In this document: in pieces, positions 6,201-13,450 of the stretch | Numbering within the stretch: the stretch's first letter is position 1 | Layout: each line of letters begins with the position of its first letter | Assembly: GCA_019594305.1 (NCBI GenBank) | Contig: JAFDTZ010000042.1 | Coordinates: 1-16,667 of the forward strand | DNA length: 16,667 nucleotides | DNA from: Thermoplasmata archaeon | Lineage (GTDB): Archaea; Thermoplasmatota; Thermoplasmata; Halarchaeoplasmatales; Halarchaeoplasmataceae | Direction: 5' to 3' | Notes under the pieces: generated by a model | Database searches by the model: none | Seen by the model: the letters and a program-made list of their open reading frames with translations, nothing else | Told to the model about the DNA's origin: nothing | Translations under genes and position numbers: made by a program

Positions 6201-8302
6201 ACCCCGGCGGCATAACATATCTCGACAGTGTTAGCGCGCCCATCACATCATACAACGATACGGATGTGGAGAACGGTGTAACCTACTATTACAACGTCAC
6301 AGCGGTCAACGCCGAAGGCGAGTCACCCCCGAGCAGCCTTTACGCCGTACCGGGTAACTCCCCTGGTTCACCGGAGAACACCGCTGCGGAGGCCGGAGAT
6401 GAATACGTCTACATCGGCTGGGACGAACCCGGGGACGACGGCGGCTTCCCGGTAACGGAGTATCGTGTATATCGAGGAACGAGTCCCGGCGAGGAGGTTT
6501 TACTGGATAACGTGACTGCCGATGATGATCACTATAACGATACGGCGGTGGATAACTGGCAGACCTACCATTACTACGTTACGGCGGTCAACGAGAGGGG
6601 CGAATCCCTACCGAGTACCGGAGTATCGGCGATGCCCGTTCCACCGGCCGAGCAGCCTTCGGCACCCGGGAACCTTGTCGGGGATGCAGGGGACGGATAT
6701 GTCAACCTTTCCTGGGACGAACCGACCAACAACGGAAACAGACCGATAGTCGAGTACAGGATATACAGGGGTACCGTTCAGGGCGAGTTAGCTTATTACG
6801 ATGATGTAACAGTACTACACTACAACGATACGAACGTGGATAACGGTGAAACGTATTATTACAGTGTAACCGCTGTTAACCAGGCGGGGCTGGAATCCGG
6901 GCATAGCGATGAAATATCGGTAACGCCCTTCGGAACACCCGGTGCACCAACCGATCTTGAAGCGTCGGAGGATATCAACCGGGTCATGATCTTCTGGTTG
7001 CCACCCGATGACGACGGCGGTTCGCCGGTCACCGGATACCGGCTTTACCGTTCTCATGACGGCGTGGACCAGATGATACACGAAGGTCCCGCTAACATGA
7101 CTTTCTACGCGGACGAAGACGTCCTTCACAACCACACTTACCGTTACAGCGTAAGCGCATCGAACCATGCAGGCGAGGGGTCGGCATCACCGGAGACGTC
7201 CGTCACCATAACGATGTGGTACACTACACCTTCGGAACCTCTGGATTTTGGCGCTCTGCCGGGTAACGGCCGTGTGATGCTCAGCTGGCAGCAGCCCGAG
7301 GATGACGGTGGGATCGACATACTCGGCTATCGTATCTACAGGGGTACTAGAAGCGGAAGCCTTGACGTGTATGAAGACACTTCGGACAACGGTACTTTCG
7401 ATTACCTGGACACCGATGTGGATAACCAGAGAACATATTATTACAGTATAGAGGCATACAATCAGATAGGTACCGGCGACATGGCGGAGGAAATTTCAGT
7501 TGTACCCGACGGTATCTCGCCAACCCTGAGGATACTGTATCCATCGACCAACGAAGAGATAGAAGGAAGGACGGTAACCGTACAGTGGGAAGGGGAGGAC
7601 GATAACAGCGGTATTTCACATTACGAGATAAGGATCGGTACGGGTGACTGGGAGAACGTAGGTATTGAAACGGACCACACCTTTACGGAACTTTCCGAAG
7701 GTACCCATACCGTTTACATACGGGGATACGACAACGCAGGGAATATGCAGGAAGAGATCGTTACCTTCCGTACAACCCACGAGGCAACTTCAATTCTTCA
7801 ACCACTATCGGACAACTGGTGGATAATCTTCATCGTCGCCATACTCATAATCGCCGCCGTGGGAGGATTCATGCTTTACAACAAACCTCCCGCTCCGGTG
7901 AAGGAACCTTCTTCCGATGCCGTCATCGAAGAGGTATTTCTCATCAGTAACAGCTCGCTACTGATCGCCCATAACACACGCCGGCTGAAACCCGATATGG
8001 ACGATGACATACTTGCGGGTATGCTCTCTGCGGTACAGCATTTCATAAAGGATTCCTTCAAGGACGAAGGTGATTGGAGATTGAACCGCTTGGAGTTCGC
8101 CAACAACAAGATAATCGTGGAACGTGGTGATCACACTTACATGGCAGTGATGTATTCAGGAAAACTCGACAAAAACGGTTTGCAGAAGATAAGGGATACC
8201 ATCCAACATATCGAGGAAGAATACGGCGAATATCTGGAGGACTGGGACGGAGACCTGGACAACCTAAGGGGCGTAAAAGACATACTCCGAGAGATATTCT
8301 GA
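3221..8302 (+). CDS. Giant surface protein: two NosD-like beta-helices, five FN3, Ig-like, TM, roadblock/longin-like tail
   Basis: This is a probable type I surface protein of about 1,693 residues; numbering here is from GTG 3212. A signal peptide (MKKPTTVMLV start, hydrophobic core to about residue 27) leads into two parallel beta-helix modules of the NosD/CASH type, about 45-376 and 377-952. Each opens with an INSD-x-EF segment followed by a PYVI or PFII strand, and each closes with an Asn/Trp/Asp-rich segment ending GIVD-x-PY. Five FN3 domains follow at about 954-1048, 1050-1140, 1151-1241, 1242-1336 and 1339-1434, with recurring YRIYRG and TYYY strands. An Ig-like domain (1435-1524), a transmembrane helix (about 1536-1557) and a cytosolic domain (1569-1696) complete it. 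Many NxS/T sequons suggest heavy N-glycosylation. Beta-helices and FN3 domains commonly bind carbohydrate or protein, so adhesion or recognition is likely. The ligand is unknown. Confidence 0.9.
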   Translation: MKKPTTVMLVLILITMQFMVFVGHSMPFNERQIPMEDHAPIKINSDAEFDQQADAGDWPGDGSSGNPYVITNYTIDATGLGYGIYIANTTYYFIISECEIFNAEFVDEDYHMGAGAILINNSHASVIRNEIHNNVIGVYAKDSTSALVRGNEIPLNSEHGVIFDNVTEGLLWGNVILAFNQGIILTKSDRTAVISNYILGLSGPVTGIEQVSSSSSHIGYNHIESFEYAINITDVQSSHIRNNTIKDSLNKGLVLWGSSDNLVYNNRFYNSSKEAVFLNNTSNRNAVYNNNFYFNNGTSNRYDENSISQAADKGSYNLWNDTDGGNYWYDWARNNETNDADGNGIVDWPYTVDLSTGVADPLPLAKPIPNERGNIRINSDSEFTWGNGVVDGNGTEEYPFIIEGIYINARDGGDAFYVGNTTMHFIMRQCELMNATNTENPYYFGAGLAIHNVTNARITDIEAYESLHGVYLDETHAVSTEISNVHNNTIDGIRLVNTLNTTIKGNLVRNNVENGISLGNTGNISLTDNHCTHNGNGTLATHSNHLIFNNNTFTHNHNPVYQHTAGMIQVLSGESIVTNNTFAYNAIGSILFAGDTTTFRNNNVSDNEAGFFFMNSNNNTIEHNNFSSTGMGILASDLVDSEIVSNEFSLMTAGMFLNNSRRLLINDNTFTVLQLGLYINVSENIGISNNYFSDIDVSAFLESSHNNHIARNHMDCRELGLLANHSHHNEFYQNEMWNSGIALTGDFDTFTTQTIPENNTVNGLPVNYTKNHDGGGEIFTGNYGQIILGNVHNLIVEDLNISSGTAGLGMGYSSYITVRNSNFSHHIFGIYMENTSHSNIHNNIFWYNREYGLYVGEGSHSNHIYTNSFIGNNGAGEQFNGSHVQANDEGYDNYWNSSYPEGGNHWSDWTAPDNYSGPDQDIPGRDGIVDDPYPVDGGVFDHYPLVLPTYPIPPTEPENLNSTTGYGYVYLTWEEPFHDGNTKIIEYRIYRGLDPGGITYLDSVSAPITSYNDTDVENGVTYYYNVTAVNAEGESPPSSLYAVPGNSPGSPENTAAEAGDEYVYIGWDEPGDDGGFPVTEYRVYRGTSPGEEVLLDNVTADDDHYNDTAVDNWQTYHYYVTAVNERGESLPSTGVSAMPVPPAEQPSAPGNLVGDAGDGYVNLSWDEPTNNGNRPIVEYRIYRGTVQGELAYYDDVTVLHYNDTNVDNGETYYYSVTAVNQAGLESGHSDEISVTPFGTPGAPTDLEASEDINRVMIFWLPPDDDGGSPVTGYRLYRSHDGVDQMIHEGPANMTFYADEDVLHNHTYRYSVSASNHAGEGSASPETSVTITMWYTTPSEPLDFGALPGNGRVMLSWQQPEDDGGIDILGYRIYRGTRSGSLDVYEDTSDNGTFDYLDTDVDNQRTYYYSIEAYNQIGTGDMAEEISVVPDGISPTLRILYPSTNEEIEGRTVTVQWEGEDDNSGISHYEIRIGTGDWENVGIETDHTFTELSEGTHTVYIRGYDNAGNMQEEIVTFRTTHEATSILQPLSDNWWIIFIVAILIIAAVGGFMLYNKPPAPVKEPSSDAVIEEVFLISNSSLLIAHNTRRLKPDMDDDILAGMLSAVQHFIKDSFKDEGDWRLNRLEFANNKIIVERGDHTYMAVMYSGKLDKNGLQKIRDTIQHIEEEYGEYLEDWDGDLDNLRGVKDILREIF
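7916..8302 (+). other. Cytosolic roadblock/longin-like domain of the surface protein
   Basis: After the transmembrane helix and a proline-rich linker, residues 1569-1696 (GTG numbering) read as strand (VIEEVFLI), strand (SSLLIAHNTRR), helix (DDDILAGMLSAVQHFIKDSF, 1597-1616), strand (LNRLEFA), strand (KIIVERG), strand (TYMAVMYSG) and a long helix (LQKIRDTIQHIEEEYGEYLE). This beta-beta-alpha-beta-beta-beta-alpha order matches the roadblock/LC7 and longin fold, whose members bind small GTPases or dimerise. The fold is inferred from pattern only. There is no catalytic signature. Confidence 0.55.
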
Positions 8303-8315
8303 GGACACCCCAATG

Positions 8316-8323
8316 TTTTAATT
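8316..8323 (+). promoter_or_regulatory. Possible TATA box for the small membrane protein
   Basis: TTTTAATT is centred about 25-26 bases before ATG 8345, the spacing expected for a leaderless archaeal transcript. It lies in the 42-base spacer after the giant gene, so the small gene may be transcribed separately or read through from upstream. Confidence 0.4.
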
Positions 8324-8344
8324 CTCCCGGTCTTTATTAGGCAC

Positions 8345-8548
8345 ATGAAGATGACGTACCAACAGATGATAATGATATTCATAGTCATTGCCATGATTTT
8401 TTTTACGGTCAATCTGTTCTTTCCCCACAGAGGGCCATATGTGCTCACAGGAGTGATGATCACTATATTCGTGATATTCAAGGTTAACCAGTATGTAAGG
8501 GAAAAGAAAGAATCGGACAGCAGCTCTGAAAAGGACGAAAACCTTTAA
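8345..8548 (+). CDS. Small two-helix membrane protein, unrecognised
   Basis: I do not recognise this 67-residue protein. It has two hydrophobic segments, about residues 8-25 and 31-47, joined by a short turn containing Pro-His-Arg-Gly-Pro. A charged tail (51-67) rich in Lys, Glu, Asp and Ser follows. The tail and loop charges suggest a helical hairpin with both ends on the same side of the membrane, the tail probably cytosolic. It lies 42 bases after the giant surface protein and 58 bases before the glmM-like gene, on the same strand. It may be an accessory to the surface protein, but only position suggests this. The hydrophobic pattern and a promoter at the right distance support a real gene. 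Confidence 0.6.
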   Translation: MKMTYQQMIMIFIVIAMIFFTVNLFFPHRGPYVLTGVMITIFVIFKVNQYVREKKESDSSSEKDENL

Positions 8549-8577
8549 ACCGAAGATGAACAATGTAACAAAAATTC

Positions 8578-8587
8578 TTTGATATAA
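8578..8587 (+). promoter_or_regulatory. Possible TATA box for the glmM-glmU-GT operon
   Basis: TTTGATATAA lies about 24-25 bases before ATG 8607, consistent with a leaderless or nearly leaderless transcript. A second AT-rich stretch, CTTTAAAC at 8543-8550, overlaps the preceding stop codon and would give a leader of about 35 bases. Confidence 0.4.
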
Positions 8588-8606
8588 GGATAAAGAGAGA
8601 GATACC

Positions 8607-9902
8607 ATGCAGTTCTTTGGCTCGTCGGGTATAAGAGGAATAGTGAACCGGAAGATAACTCCCGAACTCGCATTAAGAGTAGGGAAAGCCGTGGGTACGG
8701 ACAGAGATTCCGTTATCATAGGTAGAGATACTAGACCAACGGGAATGATGCTTTCAGCCGCTCTCAAATCGGGAATCACCGCTGTGGGTGCTGATGTAAC
8801 TGATATCGGTGTCCTACCTACGCCGACACTCGCATTCGCCACGAGAGAACACGATTGTGGTGTGATGATAACAGCATCCCACAATCCTGCACCATACAAC
8901 GGCATAAAGCTGTGGAACCCGGATGGCAGTGCATTCAACACCGAACAGATGGAAGAGACCGAGGCAAAGATAATCGATGATACTCCATTACCGGAATGGA
9001 ACAAGGTGGGAACGATCTTACAAGAACATAACGCTATCGATTATCACATAGAACACATACTAGGTATGGTGGGCACGGATCATTCACTCAAGGTGGCCAT
9101 CGACTGTGCCAACGGCCCGGCCTGCCGCACCACGCCCTATCTATTAAGACGTATGGGGTGCCAGGTGGTCACCCTGAACTGCAACCCCGACGGTACATTT
9201 CCCGCACATGACCCGGAACCTACCGAAGAGAACTTTAAAGATCTTGGTAAATTGGTTGTTAAAACCGGTGCGGACATGGGTATAGCCCACGACGGCGACG
9301 CCGACAGGATGGTGGCCTTCGATAGGGAAGGTAATTACCTGGGAGGCGACACTTTGCTGGCACTATTCGCCCGAAGGTTCACCGATTCCATAGTGGTACC
9401 TGTTAACACGTCCATGATAATAGATGAATTGGTAAATAAGGTAATTAGAACTAAAGTTGGAGATGTTTACGTCGCCGAAGAGTTAAAAAAACACAAAGCA
9501 CAGTTCGGAGGAGAACCATCGGGAACGTGGATATTCCCAGAGATAAGTTATGCACCGGACGCCATATACGCCGCAGCCTTTCTCACTGTAATATGTGAAG
9601 ACGATGATCTTGCAGAGATAAATAAAACATTGCCTTCATATCCGTCTAAACGTAAGGCCTTCCCGGTTGATAACAACAAAAGTATAATGGAAGTACTTAT
9701 ATCCCGGTACAAGGAAGAGTTCTTGTCCGATGAACTTAACTTTATAGACGGTATTCGCATAGACCATGAAGACGGATGGGCTCTTACAAGGGCGTCCGGT
9801 ACCGAGCCGAAGATAAGGATAACCGCAGAGGCGAACGATAAAAAGAGATTGGAGATGATATTCGATGAAGCAAAAAAGATGCTCGAGGAGGCAATGAGAT
9901 GA
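8607..9902 (+). CDS. glmM: Phosphoglucosamine mutase / phosphomannomutase family enzyme
   Basis: This is an alpha-D-phosphohexomutase, which moves phosphate between C6 and C1 of a hexose or glucosamine phosphate. All four signatures are intact: the catalytic phosphoserine loop TASHNP with Ser91, the metal-binding loop DGDADR at 229-234, the sugar-binding loop GGEPSG at 301-306, and the phosphate-binding loop RASGTEPKIR at 395-404. The length of 431 residues is normal for archaeal members. Sequence alone does not separate GlmM, phosphomannomutase and phosphoglucomutase. The GlmU-like gene that follows with an ATGA overlap favours the GlmM role, making glucosamine-1-phosphate for UDP-GlcNAc synthesis in the cytosol. 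It is the first gene of a three-gene operon. Confidence 0.93.
   Translation: MQFFGSSGIRGIVNRKITPELALRVGKAVGTDRDSVIIGRDTRPTGMMLSAALKSGITAVGADVTDIGVLPTPTLAFATREHDCGVMITASHNPAPYNGIKLWNPDGSAFNTEQMEETEAKIIDDTPLPEWNKVGTILQEHNAIDYHIEHILGMVGTDHSLKVAIDCANGPACRTTPYLLRRMGCQVVTLNCNPDGTFPAHDPEPTEENFKDLGKLVVKTGADMGIAHDGDADRMVAFDREGNYLGGDTLLALFARRFTDSIVVPVNTSMIIDELVNKVIRTKVGDVYVAEELKKHKAQFGGEPSGTWIFPEISYAPDAIYAAAFLTVICEDDDLAEINKTLPSYPSKRKAFPVDNNKSIMEVLISRYKEEFLSDELNFIDGIRIDHEDGWALTRASGTEPKIRITAEANDKKRLEMIFDEAKKMLEEAMR
9885..9891 (+). promoter_or_regulatory. Strong Shine-Dalgarno site for the GlmU-like gene
   Basis: GAGGAGG at the end of the mutase gene lies 7 bases before ATG 9899. It supports that start, which overlaps the mutase TGA as ATGA and suggests coupled translation. 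Confidence 0.7.
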
Positions 9903-11122
9903 AGGCTTTCATCCTCGCTGCAGGTATAGGTTCCCGTATGAGACCATTGACGGCTTACACACCGAAACCCCTATTGGATGTAGCCGGTAAACCCATTCTT
10001 CAGCACACCATAGATGCCTTGGACGGTAAGGTGGATGAGATAATCGTACTCGTTGGCTGGCAAGGAAGTCAGATCAAAGACAAGTTACGATCTGAGGATA
10101 CGGATATACTATTCGCTAAACAAGAAGAGCCTCTGGGAACCGCACATGCAATATCCATAGCAGAACGTTTTGTTGATAGTGATTTTATATGTATGAACGG
10201 AGACATATTGTTGGAGGAAAAAGCGCTAGACTCCTTCGTTGATCATTTTTCTCAACATCGGACCTCTACCATCGCCGCAGCCGACGTTCCTGACCCGGAG
10301 GGCTACGGTTTACTCAAGATAGATGAAGGTAAGGTGGTTGAAATCATCGAAAAACCAGAGCGGCCCACATCGAACTTAGTGAATGCAGGGCTCTACGGAT
10401 TTACTCACGACATATTCGATTTGATCAAGGATACCGGAATATCACCCAGAGGCGAGTACGAGATAACCGATTCTTTGAAGTACCTCATAGATAAAGGTGA
10501 GTTGAACGGATTCAAACTACGGGAAAATGCTTGGATAGAGTTGAGCAGACCCTGGGATCTTCTGAAGGCAAACAGGCAAATTCTATCCTCTTACACCGAA
10601 GACCAACTGTTAAAAGGTGATATCGAAGACGGTGTTCATATCGAGGGTTGGGTATCTGTAGATGAAGGAACGATCGTAAGGCAGGGAAGTTATATCAGAG
10701 GCCCTGTATTTATCGGTAAGAACTCGGATATAGGACCAAATTGCCTGATACGCGGATGTACTTCCATCGGTAACGGATGCAAAGTAGGTAATGCGGTTGA
10801 AGTGAAGAACAGTATTGTGATGGACGGGAGCAACATCCCACATCATAACTACCTTGGAGATAGTGTCATCGGGCAGAACTGTAATTTCGGTTCCGGAACC
10901 AAAGTAGCTAATCTTAGATTGGACGAGAAAAATATCGTATTGACCCACCGGGGCGAGCTTATCGATACGGGAAGAAGGAAATTAGGAGTGATAATGGGAG
11001 ACAACGTAAAAACCGGAATAAACAGCATACTTAACACCGGTACGATAATAGGCGAAGACACGTTTATAGGCCCCGGCGCAGTGGCAGACGGAGAGATAGG
11101 ACCAAAAAGTAGGATACAATGA
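9899..11122 (+). CDS. glmU: Archaeal GlmU-like bifunctional nucleotidyltransferase / acetyltransferase
   Basis: This is probably a bifunctional enzyme with sugar-1-phosphate nucleotidyltransferase and amino-sugar N-acetyltransferase activity, making UDP-GlcNAc from glucosamine-1-phosphate. The N-terminal half is a nucleotidyltransferase fold with the signature AAGIGSRMRPLT at residues 7-18, K23 in TPKPLL, and the metal-site Asp in NGD at 100-102. From about residue 245 a left-handed beta-helix of hexapeptide repeats begins (GPVFIGKNSDIGPNCLIRG and following). His315-His316 in the NIPHHNYLGDSVIG block fall where the archaeal enzyme ST0452 has its catalytic His. The length of 407 residues is close to that family. 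It could also act on glucose-1-phosphate. The ATG overlaps the mutase stop and the TGA overlaps the next ATG. Confidence 0.88.
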   Translation: MKAFILAAGIGSRMRPLTAYTPKPLLDVAGKPILQHTIDALDGKVDEIIVLVGWQGSQIKDKLRSEDTDILFAKQEEPLGTAHAISIAERFVDSDFICMNGDILLEEKALDSFVDHFSQHRTSTIAAADVPDPEGYGLLKIDEGKVVEIIEKPERPTSNLVNAGLYGFTHDIFDLIKDTGISPRGEYEITDSLKYLIDKGELNGFKLRENAWIELSRPWDLLKANRQILSSYTEDQLLKGDIEDGVHIEGWVSVDEGTIVRQGSYIRGPVFIGKNSDIGPNCLIRGCTSIGNGCKVGNAVEVKNSIVMDGSNIPHHNYLGDSVIGQNCNFGSGTKVANLRLDEKNIVLTHRGELIDTGRRKLGVIMGDNVKTGINSILNTGTIIGEDTFIGPGAVADGEIGPKSRIQ

Positions 11123-12243
11123 AGATAGCTCAACTTTCACCATATTTTTATCCGCACCTCGGAGGTGTGGAGTCTCACGTCCTCGAGCTTGCAAAACATC
11201 TAAAAAAAAGAGGGCATGAAATAACGGTTTTTACCACCCTTCTCGATGGTACCATTGAAAATGAGATAGTTGAGGGTATAAAAGTAAAACGTGTAAAACC
11301 GATCACCATATTATTCTCAACACCTATCAATCTAAACATCGGTAGAGCCTTAGAGGGTGAGGAATTCGACATAATCCACGGGCACTCACCACCGCCTCTT
11401 TCGTGCTTTTTCGCAGCTAGGAACGCAGCTAAAAGAGAGATCCCCTTTGTACTTACCTATCACTGCGATCTTGAACTCCCCTTCCTCTTCGGACCTTTAT
11501 TGGTACAACTGTACCAGCGTACCTTGGCGACCTATACCGTAAAAAAATCCGACCAGATAATCACCACCACGGATACATACGGCGCCACCTCTAGAACGGT
11601 ATGGCAGGAGGAGGCGAAGGTGATTCCAAATGCTGTGGATGCAAAGACATTCAACCCTGATAACGATGGTTCAAGGGTGAGGAAGAAGCATGGTATAGCG
11701 GACCATGAAAAAGTGGTTCTGTATATCGGAAGAATCGTCTATCACAAAGGGCTTCAGTATCTTGTAGAATCCGCCTGCTATCTGGAAGATGATGTCAAGT
11801 ACATAATCGGGGGTACGGGAGATTTCATGGAAAACCTTGAATATTCCGTAAAAAGATTTGGGTTGGAGGATAGGGTAATATTCCCCGGCAGGATACCTAA
11901 CGATGAATTACCGGAGTATTACGGTGCCGCCGACGTATTCGTACTGCCATCGATATCGCGCTTGGAAGCCTTCGGTATTGTTACACTGGAGGCAATGGCG
12001 TCAGAGGTGCCGGTGGTAGTTTCCGATATACCCGGAGTAAGAGAAGTGATAGTTGAAGGACGTCATGGCTTACTTGCGGAGCCCATGAAGGCCATCGATA
12101 TCGCAGGAAAGGTAAGAACGATCTTGGAAAATTCCGATATGTCCGAAAAGATGGGGAAAGCGGGCAGAAAGGTGGTCGAAGAAAGGTACACATGGGATAT
12201 AGTGGCGGAGCAATTAGAAGAAGTGTACAAAGAACTGGTATGA
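11119..12243 (+). CDS. GT4-family glycosyltransferase
   Basis: This is a retaining glycosyltransferase of the GT-B fold, GT4 family, which transfers a sugar from a nucleotide donor to a lipid-linked or protein-linked glycan at the inner membrane face. The acceptor domain opens with LSPYFYPHLGGVESHV, with the paired glycines 15-16. The donor-binding domain shows IGRIVYHKGLQYLVES at 203-218 and the EX7E motif from Glu283 to Glu291 (EAFGIVTLE), followed by VPVVVSDIPGVREVI. The length of 374 residues is typical. Its ATG overlaps the GlmU-like stop, so it probably uses a product of that pathway such as UDP-GlcNAc. The acceptor cannot be read from the sequence. It ends 2 bases from the convergent JAMM gene. 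Confidence 0.9.
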   Translation: MKIAQLSPYFYPHLGGVESHVLELAKHLKKRGHEITVFTTLLDGTIENEIVEGIKVKRVKPITILFSTPINLNIGRALEGEEFDIIHGHSPPPLSCFFAARNAAKREIPFVLTYHCDLELPFLFGPLLVQLYQRTLATYTVKKSDQIITTTDTYGATSRTVWQEEAKVIPNAVDAKTFNPDNDGSRVRKKHGIADHEKVVLYIGRIVYHKGLQYLVESACYLEDDVKYIIGGTGDFMENLEYSVKRFGLEDRVIFPGRIPNDELPEYYGAADVFVLPSISRLEAFGIVTLEAMASEVPVVVSDIPGVREVIVEGRHGLLAEPMKAIDIAGKVRTILENSDMSEKMGKAGRKVVEERYTWDIVAEQLEEVYKELV

Positions 12244-12245
12244 GA

Positions 12246-12632
12246 TCATAATACAGACAGTTCTATTTCTTTACCGTTGTAGTCATATGCCTGCCAGCAG
12301 TTCATGTCATAAGGCATGCCTACGATTATATGTACTCTACCGTATTTACCGAACATTATCATGTCATTTTGTGAAGGGTGGATGTTCGGTGACGGATGAC
12401 TGTGAACTATGCCCACCATGGAATAGTCTATAGGCAGGTGGTGTAGTTGCAGGAGTGCTTTATGGTGGCTTGTAACGGTTCCGGGGACCATGATCAACTC
12501 GGATATTATTCCGTCTATCTCCCGCATTCCGGCGGCGAATTCGTTCGGATAACTATCTTTGGATGTTTCCAGTATCATCCTCAGTAAGCGTTCTGTGATG
12601 CCTTTTATCTTCTTACGGGAAAAGATGCTCAT
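12246..12632 (-). CDS. JAMM (JAB1/MPN/Mov34) domain protein, probable isopeptidase
   Basis: This is a compact zinc metalloprotease of the JAMM family. In archaea such enzymes cleave ubiquitin-like modifiers (SAMPs) from target proteins. Numbering from the in-frame GTG 12638, the catalytic Glu is probably E33 in PNEFAAG. The zinc ligands are His79, His81 and Asp92 in HSHPSPNIHPSQND, with Ser89 in the expected place. At about 128-130 residues it is a single-domain form like other archaeal members. I chose ATG 12632 rather than GTG 12638. The ATG overlaps the NAD kinase TGA as ATGA and has GGTG 5 bases upstream, and the GTG lies within that SD. It is last in a three-gene operon with an IMPase-family phosphatase and NAD kinase. 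Its substrate is unknown. Confidence 0.85.
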   Translation of the reverse strand: MSIFSRKKIKGITERLLRMILETSKDSYPNEFAAGMREIDGIISELIMVPGTVTSHHKALLQLHHLPIDYSMVGIVHSHPSPNIHPSQNDMIMFGKYGRVHIIVGMPYDMNCWQAYDYNGKEIELSVL

Positions 12633-13450
12633 TTCCACACCAATTTTTTACGTATTCTCTTGTAGAAGTCTTGTTCGAACCTTATGAATTTAGCCGTTCG
12701 GTCACCCTTTTTAAAAATCAAATCGTCGGTATCATCAACGGGACATTCTTTTTGACCATCCAGAACCATCAAGCAGGTCTTTCCTTCTTCTATCAAGTTA
12801 ATACGTATCTCATCGTCTATCGGTACCACATAGGGTTTGGTAGCCAGCTTGTAAGGTGATAGCGGGACAATAACGAAAGCATCGACCTTGGGATCAACTA
12901 TAGGGCCACCGGCACTCATGGAATAACATGTAGAACCCGTGGAGGTTGCAACTATGACACCGTCCGCTCTGAAACGATCCACGAGCATATCGCCGTGAAA
13001 TACCTCGAAGCTCCTTATCTTCGCTACCCTGTTGGTGTGAACCACTACCTCGTTGGTGCTTTCTCCTATCTCCTCTCCGTTAAGAATGGTCTTCAGCTTG
13101 ATACGTTCGTCGATGAAGTAATCTCCACTGTCCATCCTTTCAAGGGCATCGTCGAGCTCGGAAAGCTCAACCGCGGTGAGAAAACCGACCCTGCCGGTAT
13201 TTATACCCAGTATATTAAAATCCGAACCCTGGAGAAGACGTAGAATTGTGCCGTCACCACCGATGGTCATCATAAAATCCAAATTGGCTTCCTGCATCTC
13301 TTCTAGAGAATGACCTTTTCTTCCCAGCTCTTTTGCCAGTTTTTCATGATATATCAATCTACCCGCAGTGGGATGTGAATCCAGTGAGCGGATAATATCT
13401 AATACATCTTCTTTATGCCCTGAACCGTATATACCAAAATCTAAACTCAT
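12629..13450 (-). CDS. nadK: NAD(+) kinase
   Basis: This enzyme phosphorylates NAD (in archaea often also NADH, with ATP or polyphosphate) to give NADP in the cytosol. The signatures are clear: GGDGT at residues 64-68 in MTIGGDGTILRLL, GINTGRVGFL at 82-91, the NE pair at 133-134, ATSTGSTCYSMSAGGPIV at 168-185, and the glycine-poor C-terminal beta domain ending in DGQ at 231-233. The length of 273 residues is normal for an archaeal NAD kinase. It overlaps the upstream phosphatase gene by ATGA and has a near-perfect SD (AGAGGTGAT on the minus strand, 13454-13462). The pair matches the domains of the known archaeal NADP phosphatase/NAD kinase fusion in the same order. Confidence 0.95.
   Translation of the reverse strand: MSLDFGIYGSGHKEDVLDIIRSLDSHPTAGRLIYHEKLAKELGRKGHSLEEMQEANLDFMMTIGGDGTILRLLQGSDFNILGINTGRVGFLTAVELSELDDALERMDSGDYFIDERIKLKTILNGEEIGESTNEVVVHTNRVAKIRSFEVFHGDMLVDRFRADGVIVATSTGSTCYSMSAGGPIVDPKVDAFVIVPLSPYKLATKPYVVPIDDEIRINLIEEGKTCLMVLDGQKECPVDDTDDLIFKKGDRTAKFIRFEQDFYKRIRKKLVWK
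12638..12641 (-). promoter_or_regulatory. Shine-Dalgarno core for the JAMM gene
   Basis: The minus strand reads GGTG here, 5 bases before ATG 12632 and inside the end of the NAD kinase gene. The alternative GTG start at 12638 is part of this stretch, which argues for the shorter protein. Confidence 0.5.

Noticed and set aside
6080..7513. Repeated stretches in the giant gene as DNA repeats or a mobile element
   Set aside because: They are diverged FN3 domains that align at protein level, not recent DNA copies. There are no terminal repeats or transposase.
8318..9004. Long minus-strand open frame across the small membrane protein and the mutase start
   Set aside because: It is antisense to a mutase with all motifs intact and has no recognisable domain or promoter.
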